DNA of 64,000 nt. Source: an uncultured Alphaproteobacteria bacterium. GTDB lineage: Bacteria; Pseudomonadota; Alphaproteobacteria; CADEGL01. The stretch is from assembly GCA_902826885.1 (NCBI GenBank), contig CADEGL010000002.1, positions 24,733 to 88,732 on the forward strand, in the 5' to 3' direction. Every line of letters begins with the position of its first letter. Within the stretch, counting starts at the first letter, position 1. Shown here piece after piece: positions 8,601 to 18,445 of the stretch. The position numbers and the translations under genes are program-made. The notes under the pieces were generated by a model that worked only from the letters and a program-made list of their open reading frames with translations, made no database searches and had not been told where the DNA came from.

Positions 8601-9082
8601 GCATGCGCCGCCGCCTCAGCGCGCGTGTCATCGCGTTCCTCATTTCGCTGGCTGCAAGCCTTGGCGTTTCCGCCATCGGCGGGCGCATCACCGCGACCTC
8701 GGTCGGCGATTGGTATCAGGCGCTGGCAAAGCCGCCGCTCAATCCGCCCGATTGGATCTTCGCGCCGGTGTGGATCACGCTTTACGTCCTGATGGCGGTC
8801 GCGGCCTGGCGCGTTTGGGATCACGGCGGCGCGGGTGCGGCGCGCGCGCTTCGCATCTACGCGCTCCAACTTGCCCTCAATCTCGGCTGGACCTGCCTGT
8901 TCTTCGGGCTGCGGCAGCCGGCACTGGCGCTGATCGAGATCGCGATTCTGCTTGCCGCGATCCTGTGGGCCACCGCCGCGTTCCGCGCCCACGACCGCAT
9001 TGCGGCGTGGCTGCTGGCGCCCTACGGTCTGTGGGTCGGCTTCGCCACCTACCTCAACTTCGGCATCGTCTCGCTGAATTGA
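8597..9082 (+). CDS. tspO: TspO/MBR family tryptophan-rich sensory protein
   Basis: A 161-residue five-helix membrane protein of the translocator protein/CrtK family, which binds porphyrins and affects tetrapyrrole and oxygen-responsive expression in phototrophs. Family features include WYQALAKPPLNPPDWIFAPV (residues about 37-56), ALQLALNLGWTCLFFGLRQP (about 95-114) and LWVGFATYLN near the C terminus. The ATG at 8597 overlaps the chrR stop, so it is probably cotranscribed with rpoE-chrR; that pairing suggests a porphyrin and singlet-oxygen link. It ends 3 bp from the convergent antiporter gene. Confidence 0.9.
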   Translation: MSMRRRLSARVIAFLISLAASLGVSAIGGRITATSVGDWYQALAKPPLNPPDWIFAPVWITLYVLMAVAAWRVWDHGGAGAARALRIYALQLALNLGWTCLFFGLRQPALALIEIAILLAAILWATAAFRAHDRIAAWLLAPYGLWVGFATYLNFGIVSLN

Positions 9083-9085
9083 GCG

Positions 9086-10477
9086 CTAGAAGAAAATGAC
9101 GGTCGTGAGAATGAAAACGGGAACCAGCACCACGGCCGCCCACAGCATGTAGGCGAAGAAACTGGGCATCTTGACGCCACCCGCACGCGCGATGGCATAG
9201 ACCATGAAGTTGGGTGCGTTGCCGATATAGCTGTTGGCACCCATGAAGACCGCCCCCGCCGAGATGGCCGCGAGAGTGAGGGCGCCCTTGGTCATCAAGG
9301 TTTGCGCGTCGCCGCCGGCCAGCTCGAAGAAGACGAGATAGGTCGGCGCGTTGTCGAGGAACGACGACAGGCCGCCCGTCAGCCAGAAATAGGCCGCGTT
9401 GTTGGGCGATCCGTCGGGATTGGAGACCAGTGCCACGAGCGGCGCGAAAGCACCCGCGCTTCCGGCCTTCAGCATGGCCAGCACGGGGATGATGGTGATG
9501 AAGATGCCGGCGAACAGCTTGGCCACCTCCGCCATCGGCCCCCAGGTAAAGCCGTTGCCCGCGCGCCGGGCCTTGGGCGTGAGCACGAGAGACGCGATGG
9601 CGACAGCCGCCATGACCGCGTCGCGCAGCAGGTACTGAACCGCCACGTCCGTGCCCAGAATATGAACGTCGCCGAGTTGGATCTTGGCACTCATCAAGAT
9701 CGCGCCGATGACAACGGCCAGGAGGAGGAAATTGACTCCCCCGCGCACGCGCAACGGATTGTCCGGCGTGGGATCGCGCCGCTTGTGGCCGTCGCGCCTA
9801 TAGATGATGCAATCCATGACGAAGAAGACGGCCAGCACCACGCCGCCGACGAACAGCGTCTCCGGCAACAGGTGCGTCGTGGTCCAGAAGAAATCGACGC
9901 CGCGCAGAAAGCCCAGGAACAAGGGCGGATCGCCGAGCGGCGTCAGCGAACCGCCGATGTTCGAGACCAGGAAGATGAAGAACACCACCACGTGAACATT
10001 GCGCTTGCGGTCGTCGTTCGCGCGCAAAAGCGGCCGGATCATCACCATCGACGCGCCCGTGGTGCCGATCACGCTGGCCAGCGCGGCGCCGATGGCCAGG
10101 ATCGCCGTGTTGGTGCCGGGCGAGCCGTGCAGGTTGCCCGATATCACGATGCCGCCCGCCACGGTGAAGAGCGCGGTGAGCAAAAGAATGAAGGGGATGT
10201 ATTCGAGCAGCGCTGTGTGGACCAGCGCTTCCACCGCCATCATCGGCCCGCCCGAAAGCGCCAGCGGCACGATGATCGCGACGGCCCACAGGGCCGCGAC
10301 CTTGCCGTGATGCTTTTCCCAGAAGTGGTGCGCGACCAGGGGAAACAGCGCGATCGACAAAAGGATGCCCGCGAAGGGCAGCGCCCAGGCCAGACCCAGC
10401 GAGGCGCCATCGAGCGCGGCGGCCTGGGCAAGCGACGGCGTGCCGGCAATGGCGAACGCCACGACAAAAGCGCGCAT
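9086..10477 (-). CDS. NhaD-type sodium:proton antiporter (ArsB/NhaD superfamily)
   Basis: A polytopic inner-membrane protein of 463 residues with about 11-12 hydrophobic segments. Conserved polar motifs inside membrane segments include LVSNIGGSLTPLGDPPLF (about residue 160) and FLDNAPTYL (about 350), both typical of NhaD-like antiporters, with GANSYIGNAPNFM near the C terminus. It would exchange Na+ (or Li+) for protons. The start at ATG 10477 gives a signal-like first helix; a GTG at 10513 would add 12 residues but has no ribosome-binding site. Convergent with tspO with 3 bp between the stops. Confidence 0.85.
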   Translation of the reverse strand: MRAFVVAFAIAGTPSLAQAAALDGASLGLAWALPFAGILLSIALFPLVAHHFWEKHHGKVAALWAVAIIVPLALSGGPMMAVEALVHTALLEYIPFILLLTALFTVAGGIVISGNLHGSPGTNTAILAIGAALASVIGTTGASMVMIRPLLRANDDRKRNVHVVVFFIFLVSNIGGSLTPLGDPPLFLGFLRGVDFFWTTTHLLPETLFVGGVVLAVFFVMDCIIYRRDGHKRRDPTPDNPLRVRGGVNFLLLAVVIGAILMSAKIQLGDVHILGTDVAVQYLLRDAVMAAVAIASLVLTPKARRAGNGFTWGPMAEVAKLFAGIFITIIPVLAMLKAGSAGAFAPLVALVSNPDGSPNNAAYFWLTGGLSSFLDNAPTYLVFFELAGGDAQTLMTKGALTLAAISAGAVFMGANSYIGNAPNFMVYAIARAGGVKMPSFFAYMLWAAVVLVPVFILTTVIFF

Positions 10478-10541
10478 GATCCCGGATCGCGACAGTCCGA
10501 TGGTTCGCCTCACAACGACAAGATTACATGAGTGGAGTAAT

Positions 10542-10618
10542 TGGCGCGCCCGGAAGGATTCGAACCTCCAACCTCCAGATCCGTAGTCTGGCGCTCTATC
10601 CAGTTGAGCTACGGGCGC
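10542..10618 (-). tRNA. tRNA-Arg (anticodon ACG)
   Basis: On the minus strand a 77-nt cloverleaf runs from 10618 to 10542. The acceptor stem pairs GCGCCCG with CGGGCGC, the discriminator is G and CCA is encoded (10544-10542). The D arm is TAGCTCAACTGGATAGAGC. The anticodon stem CCAGA/TCTGG encloses the loop CTACGGA, giving anticodon ACG, read as ICG for CGU/CGC/CGA arginine. The T arm contains GGTTCGAATCC. Confidence 0.97.
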
Positions 10619-10869
10619 GCTGAGGGAAAACGGCGGCGGGTAATCACGTCGAACGACGCGAAGGCGCCTTGCCGCGCGGCGCGCACAGTAATCAAATCAC
10701 CCCCCCAAGGCAAGGCCGCGACGCCCGCAAAGACGGGAGATTTCCCGTTCTTTCCAAGCCCTTCCCCCAGTTGCAAAGCCCCGTTGTTGCTGTCATTTTC
10801 TCCTCTGGCGCCTCGGGAGGCGGGGCGCCGGCCCATTTCTATTCGACGCAGGGCATCCAAGGGGCAAGC

Positions 10870-12036
10870 ATGCCGCTTCGCAAGACATTCGCCGCGATTG
10901 CGGTTGCGACGCTGCTGATCGGCGGCTGCTCCTATTCCGACGACACACTGTGGCCGTCTCTCACGGGCGGCGATCCCGCCGGCAATCCGACGCCGCCGCC
11001 GGCCACGGCCGGCAACACGGGGACCGTGTCGGGCGCCTCGGCCGCGGGCACCGGCGTCATCACCACCTCGGCCGCCCCCCCGCTCGGCACCACGGTCTAT
11101 CAGGCCGTGCCGATCTCGACGGCGGAACCGACCGGCACCTTCGTCGGACAGAAGGTTATCGAGCTGCGCAACCAGCTGGTCGTGTTGCAGCAGACGATCG
11201 CCACGCATAACGCCCAGGTCCAGCAGCTGCGCCAGGAAACCGGCACGGCATCCGACCGCTACCATTCGCTGGTCGCCGCGATCACCGCGCGCCTGCAGGT
11301 CGGCACCACGCCGGGCAACCCGATCCTGACCAACCAGTTGAACCAGGCGCAAACCGAGCTGGACCGCATGAGCGTTCAGGTCGGCCGCATGAACGCCGAG
11401 TCCAACGCGGTGGCCAGCGATTCGTCCATGGCCGCCTACATTCTCGAATCCTCCCGCGCGGCCTACGGCCTGTCGGGCGCGGTCGACGAGGATCATCGCC
11501 AGCTGGCCGTGCTGGAGGACGAGGTCAACAAGACCGTCGTTTCCATCGACCGGTTGTTGAACGAACTGGCCAGCGACGTCGCCCGCCAGACCACCTATAT
11601 CTCGCGCGAGCGCGCGAACATGACCACGCTGTCCGTCGCCGTGAAGAACGGCGAGATGTACGGCCAGAGCTTGAGCAACCGCGCCTTCACCACCGTGCCC
11701 GTGACGGCCATGCAGCAGCAGGGCGTGGGCGGCGCGCGCCGTCCCCTGGTCGTGATCCGCTTCGACAATCCGAACGTGGAATACGAGCAGGCGCTCTATA
11801 CCGCGTTGAAGGGCGCGCTCGACCGCAAGCCGGACGCGGTGTTCGACCTGGTCGCCATCGCGCCGACCAAGGGCGCCACCGGGCAGAGCGCGGTGAAGTC
11901 GACCACGACAAAACGCCACGCGGACCAGGTTCTGCGCTCCATGTCGAACATGGGCCTGCCCGGCAACCGCGTGACCACGTCGCAGACCTCGAGCGACACG
12001 CTCGACGCGACCGAAATCCAGATCTACGTCCGCTGA
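10870..12036 (+). CDS. Coiled-coil lipoprotein, function unknown
   Basis: The 388-residue product begins with a lipoprotein signal, [20 protein letters not shown], with the lipobox Cys at residue 20. A Gly/Pro/Thr-rich linker follows to about residue 75, then a helical, coiled-coil-prone region (about 90-260; [20 protein letters not shown]) rich in Gln and Ala. A C-terminal alpha/beta region (about 290-388; [20 protein letters not shown]) vaguely recalls OmpA-like folds, but I cannot confirm the peptidoglycan-binding residues. It is probably anchored in the outer membrane. Monocistronic, with its own terminator at 12060-12090. Confidence 0.8.
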   Translation: MPLRKTFAAIAVATLLIGGCSYSDDTLWPSLTGGDPAGNPTPPPATAGNTGTVSGASAAGTGVITTSAAPPLGTTVYQAVPISTAEPTGTFVGQKVIELRNQLVVLQQTIATHNAQVQQLRQETGTASDRYHSLVAAITARLQVGTTPGNPILTNQLNQAQTELDRMSVQVGRMNAESNAVASDSSMAAYILESSRAAYGLSGAVDEDHRQLAVLEDEVNKTVVSIDRLLNELASDVARQTTYISRERANMTTLSVAVKNGEMYGQSLSNRAFTTVPVTAMQQQGVGGARRPLVVIRFDNPNVEYEQALYTALKGALDRKPDAVFDLVAIAPTKGATGQSAVKSTTTKRHADQVLRSMSNMGLPGNRVTTSQTSSDTLDATEIQIYVR

Positions 12037-12059
12037 GGCCAGGCGGAGGGACGGCATTG

Positions 12060-12090
12060 AAAGCCCCGGGACAAGCCCCGGGGCTTTTCG
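12060..12090 (+). terminator. Rho-independent terminator after the lipoprotein gene
   Basis: AAAGCCCCGGG at 12060-12070 pairs with CCCGGGGCTTT at 12077-12087 (11 bp, loop ACAAGC), followed by a short T tract, 23 bp after the lipoprotein stop. Confidence 0.9.
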
Positions 12091-12172
12091 TTTCGGCAAC
12101 GCAGCCATGCGCCGCCGCTTCTTCCGCGTCCGCGCGGCCATTTGCTATCTAGGGCCATCGAAAGGACATTCC

Positions 12173-12664
12173 GTGGCCGGCGACGAACGCTTCTCCAAGA
12201 ACTACCCCGTCTCCTGGGATCAGTTTCACCGGGATTCGAAGGCATTGGCCTGGCGCCTGTTGGAGCGCGGCCCATGGAAAGGCATCGTCGCCATCACGCG
12301 CGGCGGCCTGGTGCCCGCCGCCATCGTCGCGCGCGAGTTGGACGTGCGCCTGATCGAGACGGTGAGCATCGCCAGCTACGATCACCAGACGCAAAGCACG
12401 GTGCGGATTCTGTCGACGCCCGACGACGCGGGCGACGGCGCGGGCTGGCTGATCGTCGACGACCTGGTCGACACGGGTGCTACGGCGAAAGCCGTGCGCG
12501 CGCTTCTGCCCAAAGCGCACATGGCCGCCGTCTATGCCAAACCCGCCGGCAAGCCCCTGGTCGACACCTTTATCACCGAGGTGAGCCAGGACACCTGGAT
12601 TCACTTCCCCTGGGACACCGAGCCGCAATTCGTGCGGCCGATCGCCGACCACCGCAAGCCGTGA
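12173..12664 (+). CDS. gpt: Xanthine-guanine phosphoribosyltransferase
   Basis: Salvages xanthine, guanine or hypoxanthine with PRPP. The 163-residue product has the type I phosphoribosyltransferase PRPP loop [15 protein letters not shown] near residue 90, the N-terminal [10 protein letters not shown] segment, and the C-terminal [10 protein letters not shown] typical of Gpt. The start is GTG at 12173, preceded by AAAGGA, which matches the family N terminus; the in-frame ATG at 12107 would add 22 unrelated residues. Its TGA overlaps the GTG start of the next gene. Confidence 0.93.
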   Translation: MAGDERFSKNYPVSWDQFHRDSKALAWRLLERGPWKGIVAITRGGLVPAAIVARELDVRLIETVSIASYDHQTQSTVRILSTPDDAGDGAGWLIVDDLVDTGATAKAVRALLPKAHMAAVYAKPAGKPLVDTFITEVSQDTWIHFPWDTEPQFVRPIADHRKP

Positions 12665-13566
12665 CGCCGCCATCCACGGGCCCTTCGCTGCCCCGCCAGG
12701 GGCTGCTGCTTCTGGTCGCGCTGACGTTCTTCTGGGGCGTCAACTGGCCGGCCATGAAAATCTCCTTGGCCGAGATGACGCCCTGGACCTACCGCAGCCT
12801 GACGGGCGTGACCGGTGCCGTGGGCCTGGTTCTGCTCACCCTGGCCATGGGCCAGCGGCTTTGGGTCCCGCGGCGCGAATGGCCCAAGCTCACCGCCATG
12901 GCGCTGGTGAATTTCACCGGCTTTCAGGTCTGCGTCGCCTTCGCCATCGGCATGATGACCTCGGGCTCGGCCGCCGTGCTGACTTTCACCATGCCGCTAT
13001 GGGCGACACTGGTGGGCTGGATGGTGACGAAGGAGCGGCCGAGCACCAGCCGGTTCGCCGGCCTCGGCCTCGGCATGGTGGGCATCGCCGTTCTGGTCTC
13101 GGGTAACTTCGACGCGCTCGGCCATTCGCCCGCCGGTCCGGCGCTCATCATCCTCGGCGCCATGATGTGGGGCGCCGGCACGGTCATGCTGAAACAGGTG
13201 CGCTGGTCGATCCCGGTGCTGACGCTCACCACCTGGATGGTGATCGTAGGCACGGTGCCCATCGTGATCCTGACCGGACTGATCGAGGGCTATCACATCC
13301 CTGACGCCAGTGCGAAGGCGTGGCTGGCCCTGACCTTCACCGTGATCGGGCCGTTCATCTTCTGCTACTACGCGTGGATCAAGATCGTGAACATCTTCCC
13401 GCCCGGCATCGCGGCCATCAGCACGCTGTTGATCCCGGTCGTGGGTGTGATGAGCGGCGCGCTCGTCTTGGGCGAAGAGCCGGGCTGGCGCGGTTACGTC
13501 GCCCTGTTCCTGATCACGGGCGCCCTGGTGCTGGTGCTCTTGGTGCCCGCGCGAAAGCGCGTTTAG
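12661..13566 (+). CDS. EamA/DMT family transporter
   Basis: A 301-residue membrane protein with ten predicted helices formed by two EamA repeats. The first repeat starts [19 protein letters not shown] and the second near [19 protein letters not shown]. It is likely an exporter of a small metabolite or amino acid; the substrate cannot be told. The start GTG at 12661 overlaps the gpt stop (GTGA), indicating coupling with gpt, so a purine-related substrate is possible. Its stop interlocks with the panC stop in a 4-bp convergent overlap. Confidence 0.85.
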   Translation: MTPPSTGPSLPRQGLLLLVALTFFWGVNWPAMKISLAEMTPWTYRSLTGVTGAVGLVLLTLAMGQRLWVPRREWPKLTAMALVNFTGFQVCVAFAIGMMTSGSAAVLTFTMPLWATLVGWMVTKERPSTSRFAGLGLGMVGIAVLVSGNFDALGHSPAGPALIILGAMMWGAGTVMLKQVRWSIPVLTLTTWMVIVGTVPIVILTGLIEGYHIPDASAKAWLALTFTVIGPFIFCYYAWIKIVNIFPPGIAAISTLLIPVVGVMSGALVLGEEPGWRGYVALFLITGALVLVLLVPARKRV

Positions 13567-14423
13567 ACGCCCACAGGCATATTGTCGATCAGCCGCGTTT
13601 TGCCGAGCCACGCGGCGGCCAAGACGCGCGCCGGCCCCTCGATGCGGTCGAGCGGCTTGAGCGACTCGGCATCGGTCACGTCCACATAGTCGACCGAGGT
13701 GAAACCAGCATTCAAAAGCACGGCGCGGCCGCGCGCCACTTCGTCGCGCGGCGCGGCTTCGTTCCGCGCGAGGCGCGCGGCGATCTCGCGCAGGAGGCGC
13801 GGCAGCGCGGGCACGATGCGCCGTTCCTCCGCCGACAGATACGCATTGCGCGAGGAGAGCGCGACGCCATCGGCATCGCGCACGGTCGGTACGCCGACGA
13901 TTTCGACCGGAAGATCGAGATCGCGCGCCATGCGCTTGATGACCTGAAGTTGCTGGTAATCCTTCTCGCCGAACAGCGCGATATCGGCCTGGGCCTGGCT
14001 CAGCAGCTTGGAAACCACGGTCGCCACGCCGTCGAAATGGCCGGGGCGAAACGGCGCGCAGAGCCCATCGGTCAATCCCGCGACATGGATCGTCGTGGCG
14101 AAACCTTTCGGATACATCTCGGCCACGCCCGGCGCGAACAGAAGATCGGCGCCGACCTGCGCCAGCTTCGCCGCATCGGCGCCTTCGCCGCGCGGATAGG
14201 CCGTGAAATCCTCGGACGGGCCGAACTGGGTCGGATTGACGAAGATCGTCGCGATCACGCGCTGCGCGCGTGCCTGTCCCGCGCGTACCAGCGACAGATG
14301 GCCTTCATGCAAGGCACCCATGGTGGGCACCAGCGCCACGCGCTGGCCCGCCCGATGCCAGTCCGCCACGTGGCGGCGCATCTCGGCCACGGTGCGGACG
14401 ATGGTGAGCGGAGACTCGGCCAT
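13563..14423 (-). CDS. panC: Pantothenate synthetase (pantoate--beta-alanine ligase)
   Basis: ATP-dependent condensation of pantoate with beta-alanine in the last step of pantothenate synthesis. The 286-residue product shows the nucleotidyl-transferase HIGH-like motif in VPTMGALHEGHLSLV, the loop FVNPTQFGPSEDF, FGEKDYQQLQVI, and the KMSKS-like ALSSRNAYLS. The start is ATG at 14423 (MAESPLTIVRT). It lies 28 bp after panB on the same strand and forms a panBC operon. Confidence 0.95.
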   Translation of the reverse strand: MAESPLTIVRTVAEMRRHVADWHRAGQRVALVPTMGALHEGHLSLVRAGQARAQRVIATIFVNPTQFGPSEDFTAYPRGEGADAAKLAQVGADLLFAPGVAEMYPKGFATTIHVAGLTDGLCAPFRPGHFDGVATVVSKLLSQAQADIALFGEKDYQQLQVIKRMARDLDLPVEIVGVPTVRDADGVALSSRNAYLSAEERRIVPALPRLLREIAARLARNEAAPRDEVARGRAVLLNAGFTSVDYVDVTDAESLKPLDRIEGPARVLAAAWLGKTRLIDNMPVGV

Positions 14424-14451
14424 GGATCGGTCGCCGAAGACGAAGCGGCGT

Positions 14452-15276
14452 TCAGGCCCGCTTGATACTGCCGTAGCAGTGCTCGGGACCGGGGAAGCGG
14501 CGCGCGCGCACATCGTCGGCATAGGTCGCGATGGCCTGCGCCGCTTCGCTGCCCAGCTCCGCGTAACGCTTCACGAACTTGGGCACGTTCGGGAACAGTC
14601 CGAGCATGTCGTCGGTGACCAGGATCTGGCCGTCGCAGGCGGGCGAACCGCCGATGCCGATGGTGGGCACAGGCACGCGCGCGGTGACGGCGCGCGCCAG
14701 CATCTCGATGGTGCCTTCGACCACCATGCCGAAGGCGCCGGCTTCGGCGATGGCGACGGCGTCGCTCATGATGCGGTCGGCCTCGCCGGCCACCCGGCCG
14801 CGCGCGCCGAACCCGCCGTAATTGTGAACCGACTGCGGCATCAGCCCGACATGGCCGAGCACGGGGATGCCGCGCTGGACGAGATAGCGCACGGTTTCCG
14901 CCATCTCGGCGCCGCCTTCGAGCTTCACCGCGGCGGCGCCCGTCTCCTTCATCACGCGCGCCGACGTACGGAACGCCTGGGCGGGGGATTCCTGATAGGT
15001 GCCGAAGGGCAGATCGACCACGACGCAGGCGCGCTGTGCACCGCGCACGACGGCCTGGCCGTGCAAGATCATCATGTCGAGCGTCACGGGCAGCGTGCTG
15101 TCCATGCCATAGAGGACCATCCCGAGGGAATCGCCCACGAGCATCAGATCCACATGGGCATCCAGCAGCTTGGCCATGGGCGTGGTGTACGCGGTCAGAC
15201 AGACGATGGGGGTGGCCCCCTTCATCTGCCGGATCATGGGCACCGTCACGGGCTTGTAGTCCGCGCTCTTGCTCAT
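14452..15276 (-). CDS. panB: Ketopantoate hydroxymethyltransferase
   Basis: Transfers a hydroxymethyl group from methylene-THF to 2-oxoisovalerate, the first committed step to pantothenate. The 274-residue product contains [30 protein letters not shown] (metal and substrate site), [17 protein letters not shown] and [14 protein letters not shown]. The ATG at 15276 ([10 protein letters not shown]) fits the family; upstream in-frame codons extend into the promoter region. First gene of panBC. Confidence 0.95.
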   Translation of the reverse strand: MSKSADYKPVTVPMIRQMKGATPIVCLTAYTTPMAKLLDAHVDLMLVGDSLGMVLYGMDSTLPVTLDMMILHGQAVVRGAQRACVVVDLPFGTYQESPAQAFRTSARVMKETGAAAVKLEGGAEMAETVRYLVQRGIPVLGHVGLMPQSVHNYGGFGARGRVAGEADRIMSDAVAIAEAGAFGMVVEGTIEMLARAVTARVPVPTIGIGGSPACDGQILVTDDMLGLFPNVPKFVKRYAELGSEAAQAIATYADDVRARRFPGPEHCYGSIKRA

Positions 15277-15463
15277 TCGGCCCACCCTTTGACCGGGACT
15301 GTGCACTGCGCACAGCCCGTTTTGCACTGCACAATAATGCGCCCCCCGGCCGGTCCGGCGCAAGATGGATGCTGACCTGTCCAAAATATTGATCCAGCAC
15401 CTTTTTTAACCCCCGATGCCGGGCGCGGTTGCATGGCTTAGGGCGGGAAACCAGACTGGCGCC

Positions 15464-17212
15464 ATGAAAACCCGCCTTTGCGCCGCTTCGGCCGCCTTCA
15501 CCCTCCTCCTCGCGACGGCCGCGCCTTCCCTGGCACAGACCCCGTTCTCGGCCGAACCCGAGATTTCCACGGGCGTCGCGGCCCCGCGGCCGCCCGCAAA
15601 AGCCAGCCGTCAGATGGTGGCCGCCGCCAATCCCATCGCCGCGCAAGCGGGTCTCGAAATCCTGCGCGCGGGCGGCAACGCGCTCGATGCCGCCATCGCG
15701 ATTCAGATGATGCTCAATCTGGTCGAGCCCCAATCCTCGGGCGTCGGCGGCGGCGGCTTCCTTCTTTATTACGCCGCGCGCGACCGCTCCCTTTCCGCCT
15801 ATGACGGACGCGAGACGGCGCCGGCCTCGGCCACGCCCAGCATGTTCCTAGCGCCGGACGGCACGCCCTACGACTTCATCGATGTGGCGCAGAGCGGATT
15901 GTCGGTCGGCGTTCCGGGCGCGCTCCGCATGCTGGAGGCCGCGCACAAGGAAAACGGCAAGCTGCCTTGGGCCAAGCTATTCGCGCCGGCGATCAAGCGC
16001 GCCGAAGAAGGCTTCGCCATCTCGAACCGTCTTTTCCGCCTGCTCGAATCCGAGCAAGGGCGCATGTCGCTCATGCCCGCCGCGGGCGCGTATTTCTATG
16101 ACGCGCAAGGATTGCCCAAGCCGGCCGGCACCATTCTGCGCAACCCTGCCTTGGCCGACACGTTCCGCCAGATCGCGGCTGATGGCGCCGATGTGCTGTA
16201 CCGCGGCCCGGTGGCCGCCGAAATCGTGAACGCCGTGCGCACAGCACCGCGCCACCCCAGCGGTATGACGGAAAAAGACCTGGCCGATTACCGCGCGATC
16301 AAGCGCGAACCGGTCTGCGGCAACTATCGCGTCTGGCGCGTCTGCGGCATGCCGCCGCCGTCGACCGGCGGCCTGGCGATCGCGCAGACGCTCGGCATCC
16401 TGGAGAACTTCGACATCGGGCAGCTCAAACCCGATTCCCTCGAAGCCGTGCATCTGACGTCCGACGCCTACAAGCTGGCTTTCGCCGACCGCACGGCGCT
16501 GGTGGCCGATCCCGCCTTTGTCGACGTACCCATGGCACGCATGCTGGACCGCGCCTACCTCAACCAGCGTGCCACGTTGATCTCGCGCGACCGTGCCATT
16601 CCAGGCCGCGCGCGGCCGGGCATCGAGCCCAAGCGCGCCTCCGTGGACGATCCCGTGCGCGGCGGCACCTCGCATATCGTGGCTGTGGATGCCGAAGGGA
16701 ACGTGGCCTCCTTCACCACCACCATCGAGCGGCAATTCGGCTCCGGCCTGTTCGTGCGCGGCTTCCTGCTCAACAACCAGCTGACCGATTTCTCCTCGCA
16801 TCCCGCGTTCGAGGGAAGGCCCACGGTGAACCGCGTCGAGCCGGGAAAGCGGCCGCGCAGCACGATGTCGCCGACCATCGTGTTCGACCAGGCGGGCAAG
16901 CCCGTGATGGCGGTGGGTGCCGCGGGCGGGCCCTACATCATCTCCTATGTGACCAAGACCATCCTGCGCACGCTGGAGTGGAAGCAGGACGTGCAGGCCG
17001 CCATCGCCGCGCCCAACTTCGCCGATCGCAACGGGCCGACGGAGCTGGAAGCCAATACGCTGATCGTCGGCCTGGAAGAACCCTTGAAACGCATGGGCCA
17101 CCAGGTCGAAGTGCATCCTTTGCCCGGCGGCATCCAGGGTATCGTGATCGGGCCCAACGGGCTTCAGGGTGGCGCCGATCCGCGCCGCGAGGGAATCGCC
17201 ATCGGCGATTGA
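15464..17212 (+). CDS. ggt: Gamma-glutamyltransferase (glutathione hydrolase), periplasmic
   Basis: Cleaves the gamma-glutamyl bond of glutathione and transfers it to water or amino acids. The 582-residue precursor has a signal peptide ending PSLAQ-TPF near residue 25. GGNALDAAIAIQMMLNLVEP lies near residue 75. The autoprocessing site is at the Thr of GGTSHIVAVDAEGNVASFTT (about 405), which becomes the N-terminal nucleophile of the small subunit, and PRSTMSPTIVF follows near 465. The ATG at 15464 was chosen over 15416 because it starts the signal peptide directly. Confidence 0.93.
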   Translation: MKTRLCAASAAFTLLLATAAPSLAQTPFSAEPEISTGVAAPRPPAKASRQMVAAANPIAAQAGLEILRAGGNALDAAIAIQMMLNLVEPQSSGVGGGGFLLYYAARDRSLSAYDGRETAPASATPSMFLAPDGTPYDFIDVAQSGLSVGVPGALRMLEAAHKENGKLPWAKLFAPAIKRAEEGFAISNRLFRLLESEQGRMSLMPAAGAYFYDAQGLPKPAGTILRNPALADTFRQIAADGADVLYRGPVAAEIVNAVRTAPRHPSGMTEKDLADYRAIKREPVCGNYRVWRVCGMPPPSTGGLAIAQTLGILENFDIGQLKPDSLEAVHLTSDAYKLAFADRTALVADPAFVDVPMARMLDRAYLNQRATLISRDRAIPGRARPGIEPKRASVDDPVRGGTSHIVAVDAEGNVASFTTTIERQFGSGLFVRGFLLNNQLTDFSSHPAFEGRPTVNRVEPGKRPRSTMSPTIVFDQAGKPVMAVGAAGGPYIISYVTKTILRTLEWKQDVQAAIAAPNFADRNGPTELEANTLIVGLEEPLKRMGHQVEVHPLPGGIQGIVIGPNGLQGGADPRREGIAIGD

Positions 17213-17251
17213 TGCGTTGCGGCGCGGGCATCCACGACTAGACTGCGCGCC

Positions 17252-18445
17252 ATGGCCGAAACGTCACGCCCGACCCTTCGCCTTCTCGCCGGCCGCCACC
17301 GCCGCGCGCTGGGTGGCTATCCCTGGATCTATTCCAACGAAATCGCCATGGACGCGGCGGCGAAAGCCTTGCCGGCCGGCACCATCGTCGCGATCCAGGC
17401 CGCCGATGGGCGCATGGTCGGCGCTGGCACGTTCAATCCGCACACGCTGATCGCGGTGCGGGTGCTGACGCCCGATCCCGCGGCGGAGATCGGCACGGCC
17501 TTTCTGACGGATCGCCTGCGCGCGGCGCTGCATTGGCGCGAGCGGCTGTTCGCCATTCCTTTCTACCGGCTGGTCCATGCGGAAGCCGATGGCCTGGGCG
17601 GGTTGATCCTCGACCGCTTCGGCGACACGGTCGTCGTGCAGATCACCACGGCCGGCATGGAACGCCTGCGCGCGCCGTTGCTGGAAGCCATCGACGCGGT
17701 GCTGGCGCCGCGCTGCGTCGTGCTGAAATGCGATCCAGCCGCGCGCGACACCGAGCGGCTCGAATCCTACGTCACGGTCGCCAAGGGCGCGCTCGACGGG
17801 CCCATCGAGGGGCGCGAAGGCGCGATCCGCTTCCTGGCCGACCTGTCGGGCGGACAGAAGACGGGCTGGTTCTACGACCATCGCGAGAACCGCGCCGCGG
17901 TCGCAACGCTCGCATCCGGCATGCGCGTTCTGGATGCCTATTGCTATGCGGGCGGCTTTACCCTGCATGCCGCCGTGGCCGGTGCGCGCGAGGTCGTGGC
18001 GCTCGACCGTTCGGCGGATGCGCTGTCCGTGGCCGAACGCGCCGCCGCGCTCAACGGCGTCGCCGGCCGCTGCACGTTCCGGCGCGCGGACGTGTTCGAC
18101 GAGATGGAGCGGATGGTGGGCGCGGGCGAGCGCTTCGATGTCACCATCGTCGATCCGCCTGCCTTCGCGAAGTCGCGCAAGGACGTGCCCACGGCGTTGA
18201 AAGGCTATCGCAAGCTCGCGCGCCTCGGCGCGGCGCTGACGGCGCCCGGCGGCTTCCTGTTCATCGCCTCCTGCTCGCATAACGTGGACGAGGCGCATTT
18301 CGGCGAGGAGATCCGCCGCGGCGTCGAAAAGGCCGGGCGGCAGGCGCGCATCCTGCGCCGCTCGGGCGCCGCACCCGACCATCCGGTGCACCCGTCCTTG
18401 CCGGAGAGCGCCTATCTCAAGGCCGAGTTGCTGGCGCTCGACTAG
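17252..18445 (+). CDS. rlmI: Class I rRNA large-subunit methyltransferase, RlmI-like (PUA plus Rossmann domain)
   Basis: Predicted to methylate a cytosine of 23S rRNA using S-adenosylmethionine (m5C1962 in E. coli). The 397-residue product has an N-terminal PUA domain (GRHRRALGGYPWIYSNEI), a central RlmI/RlmK linker (VHAEADGLGGLILDRFGD) and a C-terminal SAM-binding domain with VLDAYCYAGGFTLHAA near residue 230 and the catalytic DPPAFAKS near 305. Length fits RlmI (about 396). It shares a CTAG stop with the convergent histidine kinase. Confidence 0.88.
   Translation: MAETSRPTLRLLAGRHRRALGGYPWIYSNEIAMDAAAKALPAGTIVAIQAADGRMVGAGTFNPHTLIAVRVLTPDPAAEIGTAFLTDRLRAALHWRERLFAIPFYRLVHAEADGLGGLILDRFGDTVVVQITTAGMERLRAPLLEAIDAVLAPRCVVLKCDPAARDTERLESYVTVAKGALDGPIEGREGAIRFLADLSGGQKTGWFYDHRENRAAVATLASGMRVLDAYCYAGGFTLHAAVAGAREVVALDRSADALSVAERAAALNGVAGRCTFRRADVFDEMERMVGAGERFDVTIVDPPAFAKSRKDVPTALKGYRKLARLGAALTAPGGFLFIASCSHNVDEAHFGEEIRRGVEKAGRQARILRRSGAAPDHPVHPSLPESAYLKAELLALD

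Noticed and set aside
10541-10918. Open frame starting MARPEGFEPPTSRSVVWRSIQ
   Set aside because: It is the antisense translation of the tRNA-Arg gene, a common false gene call in GC-rich genomes.
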